A stretch of 64,000 nt of DNA from the IMG/VR virus record IMGVR_UViG_3300034117_000713, positions 87,089-151,088 of that record; one strand, 5' to 3'. This DNA comes from a virus. Numbering within the stretch: position 1 is the first letter of the stretch; every line of letters starts with the position of its first letter. The notes under the pieces were generated by a model, which did no database searches, was not told the DNA's origin, and saw nothing but the letters and a program-made list of their open reading frames with translations. The translations under genes were made by a program, and so were the position numbers. Below, piece by piece: positions 60,282 to 64,000 of the stretch.

Positions 60282-60799
60282 TCTTGTATACCTAAGTATA
60301 TTTTCCAGTCGTCGTGTTTAACGTCGAATGGCATTTTCCTACGGCGGTCAACTAGTTCCCAGTAGGTAGGCTTGTGAGGCTTGTGCTTTGGCACAATCTT
60401 CTTGTTATTACCTTTGTTAGCATTGCAAGTACCACAGGCACAGACAGTATTTTCAAAAGTAGTTTTACCACCGTGTGACGTTGGCAACACGTGATCCAGA
60501 GTAGCTGTTCGCTTGTTTACTTCTGAACCGCAGTATTGGCAAGAATACCCGTCACGCAAGAACACATTCTGCTTAGAAAAGCGGATAGTGCTCTTAGGCT
60601 TCATATATTCAGTCAGCATCAGTACCGAGGGAACATTGGTTTCCCAGTTTGCAGAGTGGACAACCCAATTGTCGTACCAACTCAATACAACGGCTTTTTC
60701 CAAAACCATATATCGAATCGCATCTTGCCAGTTGATAATGCTAACTGGCAAGAGACAAACTGGTTGTGCGTCAGAGTTTAAAAGTAATACATCGCTCAT
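60278..60799 (-). CDS. HNH endonuclease
   Basis: A 173-residue protein. SCQYCGSEVNKRTATLDHVL (about 86-105) holds the Cys pair and the HNH His, and VCACGTCNANKGN (about 118-130) holds the second Cys pair and the Asn. The N-terminal half is a separate domain (LLNSDAQPVCLLPVSIINWQ) shared by many phage and bacterial HNH proteins. Stand-alone and probably a homing or packaging-associated nuclease. Confidence 0.88.
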   Translation of the reverse strand: MSDVLLLNSDAQPVCLLPVSIINWQDAIRYMVLEKAVVLSWYDNWVVHSANWETNVPSVLMLTEYMKPKSTIRFSKQNVFLRDGYSCQYCGSEVNKRTATLDHVLPTSHGGKTTFENTVCACGTCNANKGNNKKIVPKHKPHKPTYWELVDRRRKMPFDVKHDDWKIYLGIQE

Positions 60800-60805
60800 A
60801 ATGAG

Positions 60806-60813
60806 TATTTATA
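60806..60813 (-). promoter_or_regulatory. perfect late promoter TATAAATA (HNH gene)
   Basis: It stands 6 nt before the ATG at 60799 on the minus strand. Confidence 0.7.
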
Positions 60814-60831
60814 GTGGTTTACATAGCATAT

Positions 60832-60860
60832 ATTATAACATTGAATGGTAAAAAATGCAA
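60832..60860 (-). promoter_or_regulatory. sigma-70-like promoter (HNH gene)
   Basis: TTGCAT (60855-60860), 17 nt, TATAAT (60832-60837), upstream of the late promoter of the same gene. Confidence 0.65.
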
Positions 60861-60861
60861 C

Positions 60862-61149
60862 CTATATCTTGCTGACATTTACGTCACTGTCTGCTGACAA
60901 TTTCCAGATTTGCCTACGCTCCACACCTCTCTTTTGTGCAAACTGTTTTGGATTGCAGTTTGAACAGACATGGTAGTAGTCATTGCTAGTTCTCTTCCTG
61001 CTCATTTTACCTTGATCTCTTTCAAACAAGGACTCGCAGCTATCACATTGGATTACCAATATTGTTTTTGTTCTAGTATATGCATGTGACTTATTATGCT
61101 TGCTGGGCCTTGTGTATTCTGTAGAAATTTTTTTAGTTTGTATCAGCAT
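60862..61149 (-). CDS. small protein with two Cys pairs
   Basis: A 95-residue basic protein. CDSC (about 35-38) and CSNC (about 62-65) could hold one zinc ion in a ribbon, so nucleic-acid binding is likely. The ATG is 4 nt after a minus-strand TAAATA. No family is recognised. Confidence 0.65.
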   Translation of the reverse strand: MLIQTKKISTEYTRPSKHNKSHAYTRTKTILVIQCDSCESLFERDQGKMSRKRTSNDYYHVCSNCNPKQFAQKRGVERRQIWKLSADSDVNVSKI

Positions 61150-61153
61150 TGAA

Positions 61154-61159
61154 TATTTA
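61154..61159 (-). promoter_or_regulatory. late promoter element TAAATA
   Basis: TAAATA-TTCA-ATG on the minus strand, before the gene at 61149. Confidence 0.5.
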
Positions 61160-61183
61160 CATTTGGATTATAAAAATCCAAAC

Positions 61184-61189
61184 TAAATA
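61184..61189 (+). promoter_or_regulatory. late promoter element CTAAATAC
   Basis: It precedes the second collagen-like fibre gene by 37 nt and is divergent to the element at 61154. Confidence 0.5.
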
Positions 61190-61226
61190 CCAGTATAACT
61201 AGCTAAGACGCTAACTTGGACAAAAA

Positions 61227-64000
61227 ATGAGCAATATATTCAATTCATTCGGTGCTGTATCCACATTAACTGATGCAACAGTGTTTCCCGTAGTGCAAAA
61301 CGGGCAAACAAAGAAAGCCACCGGTGCAGACCTAAAGAGTTTTATCGGATCTATCGGTGCAAGTGGTGCTGGTGGAGTCGGTGCAACAGGACCTGCAGGA
61401 GTTGACGGTGCAACAGGTGCTACCGGCCCTGCGGGCACAAATGGATCTACGGGTGCAGCAGGAGTTGACGGTGCAACAGGTGCCTCGGGCACAAATGGAT
61501 CTACGGGTGCAACAGGTGCTCAAGGTGCTACTGGTCCAGCAGGCCCAACAAATACAGCAACCACTGCTACTTTAGGTGGGATTATTGTTGGACATAACCT
61601 TGCTGTAACTACAGCAGGGACGCTAAGTGCAATTACCAGTGTAATCAGTGATGTGGCTCCTGCTAATCCAGTATCCGGCGATCAGTGGTGGGACAGTGAA
61701 TTAGGTCGTAGCTTTACTTACTTTAATGGACTTTGGATTGAAACTAGCCCTAACGTGGGTGCAATAGGTCCTGCAGGTGCTACTGGTGCAGGTGCAACCG
61801 GTGCAACCGGTTCTGTTGGTCCAAATGGTAGCACAGGTGCTACTGGATTATTGGGTACAACAGGTTCTACAGGCCCTGTAGGTGCTACAGGCATTCAAGG
61901 TGCTACAGGATTAAGTGGTGCTACCGGACAATTGGGTACAACAGGTGCAACTGGTCCTACAGGTTCTACGGGCATTCAAGGTTCTACGGGCATTCAAGGT
62001 GCGACAGGGTTAGGAGGTGCAACTGGTGCAACTGGTTATCAAGGAACAACAGGAGCAACTGGACCACAGGGTATTAGTCTAGTATTAGTTGGTAGCACAG
62101 ATACTGTTACAACATCTACAGTTGGTATAGGTCAAGTAGGTCAGGGATGGATCAACACCACAGACGGTGATGTTTATTTCTGGAATACATTAACTACACT
62201 TTGGGAAAACATTGGACCTATTGTTGGTCCACAAGGCGGCCCTGGTCCTAATGGTGCTACCGGTAATGATGGTGCTACAGGTGCTACTGGCCCTGCTGGT
62301 GATATTGGTGCAACTGGATTAGATGGTGCTACTGGTTTAGCTGGTAATGATGGTGCTACAGGTGCTACTGGTCCTCAAGGTCTTGTAGGTGCAACTGGAT
62401 TAGATGGTGCTACTGGTTTAGCAGGTGATAATGGTGCTACAGGTGCTACTGGCCCTGCTGGTGATATTGGTGCAACTGGATTAGATGGTGCTACTGGTTT
62501 AGCGGGTGATAATGGAGCTACTGGTGCAACTGGTGTAGGAGCCACTGGTCCTGCTGGTGATATTGGTGCTACCGGAGCAACAGGTAGTGAAATTTACACT
62601 CCAGCCAATGTTCCGGACTGGATAGGAACACCTACTGTAGCCACATTCACACAAGGTCTAGATGAACTTGCTGGTAGAATGGTTGTTGTTGAATCACTGG
62701 ACCTATTGAACTTACCAAGCAGTCTTATTCCTGATACAAACTTAGCATATGACTTAGGTAGTACATCAAGCCAATGGCGTAGTATCTATGTAGGCACAGG
62801 CACAATCTACATTGGTGGAGTAGCACTAGGTGTTAACCAAGACAACTTTGTCACAGTTGACGGCAACCCTATTATCACAATCAACACCGCAGGTAACCTA
62901 ACCTTACAAGGTGATGTTAACATCGGTACTGTTACAATATCAGACACAGCACCTACAGCAACCACAGGCACACAATGGTTTGATACTGTTGAAGGGCGTA
63001 CCTACGTTGCCACTAATGGAGTATGGTTAGACGCAAGTCCAACACAGATTCCAAGTCCAGAAACATACTTAGATGGCTTGGCCATTGACGGCACTGTTAT
63101 CAGTACTGCCAATGTTGACAGCGATGCCATTGTCATAGATGGTGGCGATAATACCAAGTTATCTGTCAGCAACAACAGCGTGACGATACAAGTACCCGGT
63201 AGTGGAGTAATTCGCCCATACTGGGCAGCAGAATTTGGCGGTATAACCACTGCGGTCACTACTTCTAGTTATACCGTAGGCACCGGTGCTTTCTATGACA
63301 GCGTGGGCAATGTCTATGTGCTAGGTGGTGTACTATTTGGTGACGGCATAAATGATGTAGATAGTCTACTGTTAAAATACGATACCAATGGTAATTTATT
63401 ATGGAGTAGAACATGGCATGACAACAGCGGCAATAATTGCGGTGCTGTCAATCAGGCCTTTGCCATAGACAGCAATGATCGAATCTATTGGCTTGCTACA
63501 GACGCCACCAACAATGGTTGCTGGTCCGGCTATATGGACACTGATGGAAATCTTGGACTGGGCGGAATAGCCCAAGGAAGTCTAGGTTTCGTGGATGGGT
63601 ATGTTTCTGCTGTGGATATAGCCTGTGATAATTCTGGAAATTATTATCTAGCAGGTAGTTTCAATGATAACAATGGTAATAATAGTCCGGCAGTGATCAA
63701 AGTTGACGGAGACAGTGGAGTACCAGTCTGGACCGGCAATATCATACCTGAGGATTTTGAAGACCTTCCTACCGAAGGACAATATCGTGCGGTAACTGTC
63801 AACCCTGCCACTGGTGATGTTTGGGCCATAGGTGATTATTATGACGGCGGTTTACGTGCCATGTTATCCAAGTGGGACATCAATGGCATACACCAATGGA
63901 CCAAAGAATTAGTCACTACCACAGGAGATCTAGCCGCTGCGGTGATATACAACGGTGGCTATGTTTATACCATAGTCAACGATGACCCTGATCAAAAGGC
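61227..64000 (+). CDS. collagen-like tail fibre, cut at window end
   Basis: An open frame of at least 924 codons with no stop before the window end. Residues 1-45 form an attachment region ([20 protein letters not shown]...). Two Gly-x-y tracts of [10 protein letters not shown]-type triplets follow to about 450, broken by a globular insert (about 130-175). A later beta region ([20 protein letters not shown]) and a WD/SBBP-like propeller (about 670 on) are seen. It is a likely paralogue of the fibre at 14027-18892. Confidence 0.88.
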   Translation, partial: MSNIFNSFGAVSTLTDATVFPVVQNGQTKKATGADLKSFIGSIGASGAGGVGATGPAGVDGATGATGPAGTNGSTGAAGVDGATGASGTNGSTGATGAQGATGPAGPTNTATTATLGGIIVGHNLAVTTAGTLSAITSVISDVAPANPVSGDQWWDSELGRSFTYFNGLWIETSPNVGAIGPAGATGAGATGATGSVGPNGSTGATGLLGTTGSTGPVGATGIQGATGLSGATGQLGTTGATGPTGSTGIQGSTGIQGATGLGGATGATGYQGTTGATGPQGISLVLVGSTDTVTTSTVGIGQVGQGWINTTDGDVYFWNTLTTLWENIGPIVGPQGGPGPNGATGNDGATGATGPAGDIGATGLDGATGLAGNDGATGATGPQGLVGATGLDGATGLAGDNGATGATGPAGDIGATGLDGATGLAGDNGATGATGVGATGPAGDIGATGATGSEIYTPANVPDWIGTPTVATFTQGLDELAGRMVVVESLDLLNLPSSLIPDTNLAYDLGSTSSQWRSIYVGTGTIYIGGVALGVNQDNFVTVDGNPIITINTAGNLTLQGDVNIGTVTISDTAPTATTGTQWFDTVEGRTYVATNGVWLDASPTQIPSPETYLDGLAIDGTVISTANVDSDAIVIDGGDNTKLSVSNNSVTIQVPGSGVIRPYWAAEFGGITTAVTTSSYTVGTGAFYDSVGNVYVLGGVLFGDGINDVDSLLLKYDTNGNLLWSRTWHDNSGNNCGAVNQAFAIDSNDRIYWLATDATNNGCWSGYMDTDGNLGLGGIAQGSLGFVDGYVSAVDIACDNSGNYYLAGSFNDNNGNNSPAVIKVDGDSGVPVWTGNIIPEDFEDLPTEGQYRAVTVNPATGDVWAIGDYYDGGLRAMLSKWDINGIHQWTKELVTTTGDLAAAVIYNGGYVYTIVNDDPDQK

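Overview
The window is a contiguous piece of a T4-like (myovirus-type) bacteriophage genome. The evidence is a recognisable T4 replication and recombination set in order: gp32, UvsX, UvsY, UvsW, gp62, gp61 primase and gp41 helicase. DNA ligase, collagen-like tail fibres, T4-type late promoters (TATAAATA) and dense overlapping genes add to this. The host is probably a betaproteobacterium, perhaps a planktonic freshwater one. This is inferred from a Bug/TctC-type periplasmic binding protein, an IF-1 whose blocks look betaproteobacterial, and a BPSL0761-like small protein. No host sequence is visible.

Layout. 0-8.3 kb (+): ssDNA binding, recombination and clamp-loader operon, ending in a very small DNA polymerase III alpha-like protein. 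8.2-14 kb: a conserved structural protein, primase, helicase, a YqgE/AlgH protein, a nucleotidyltransferase and a deoxyribonucleotidase. 14-18.9 kb (-): a 1621-residue collagen-like fibre with an S74 chaperone tail. 19-21 kb: radical SAM and small late genes. 20.7-35.1 kb (-): about 40 small genes in short operons. Almost every operon has its own near-consensus sigma-70 promoter (TTGACA-17-TATAAT), a stereotyped roughly 25-nt leader and AAGGAG Shine-Dalgarno, and often a GGGTCT/AGACCC hairpin before the next promoter. This looks like the host-takeover (early) region. It also holds a tRNA with a CAU anticodon and two strongly structured non-coding stretches behind good promoters. 35.6-41.7 kb (+): a eukaryotic-type phosphomannomutase, a radical SAM enzyme, a glycosyltransferase-like protein and a glycine-rich fibre. 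41.7-53.7 kb (+): an almost gapless, mostly overlapping run of glycosyltransferase-like proteins, two tandem radical SAM proteins, two beta-hydroxylase-like proteins, a methyltransferase-like protein and a sulfotransferase-like protein, probably a surface or virion decoration pathway. 53.7-61.2 kb: SleB-type cell-wall hydrolase, a possible internal head protein, acyl carrier protein, IscA, a PP-loop ATPase, the substrate-binding protein, DNA ligase, IF-1 and an HNH endonuclease. 61.2-64 kb (+): a second collagen-like fibre, cut by the window end.

Two promoter classes separate the programme. Host-like sigma-70 promoters drive the small early genes, the ligase/IF-1 operon and the cell-wall hydrolase. 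TAAATA late elements sit upstream of structural and surface genes, often only 4-6 nt before the ATG, which suggests leaderless late mRNAs. Function names rest on motifs and remembered family patterns. No database search was run.
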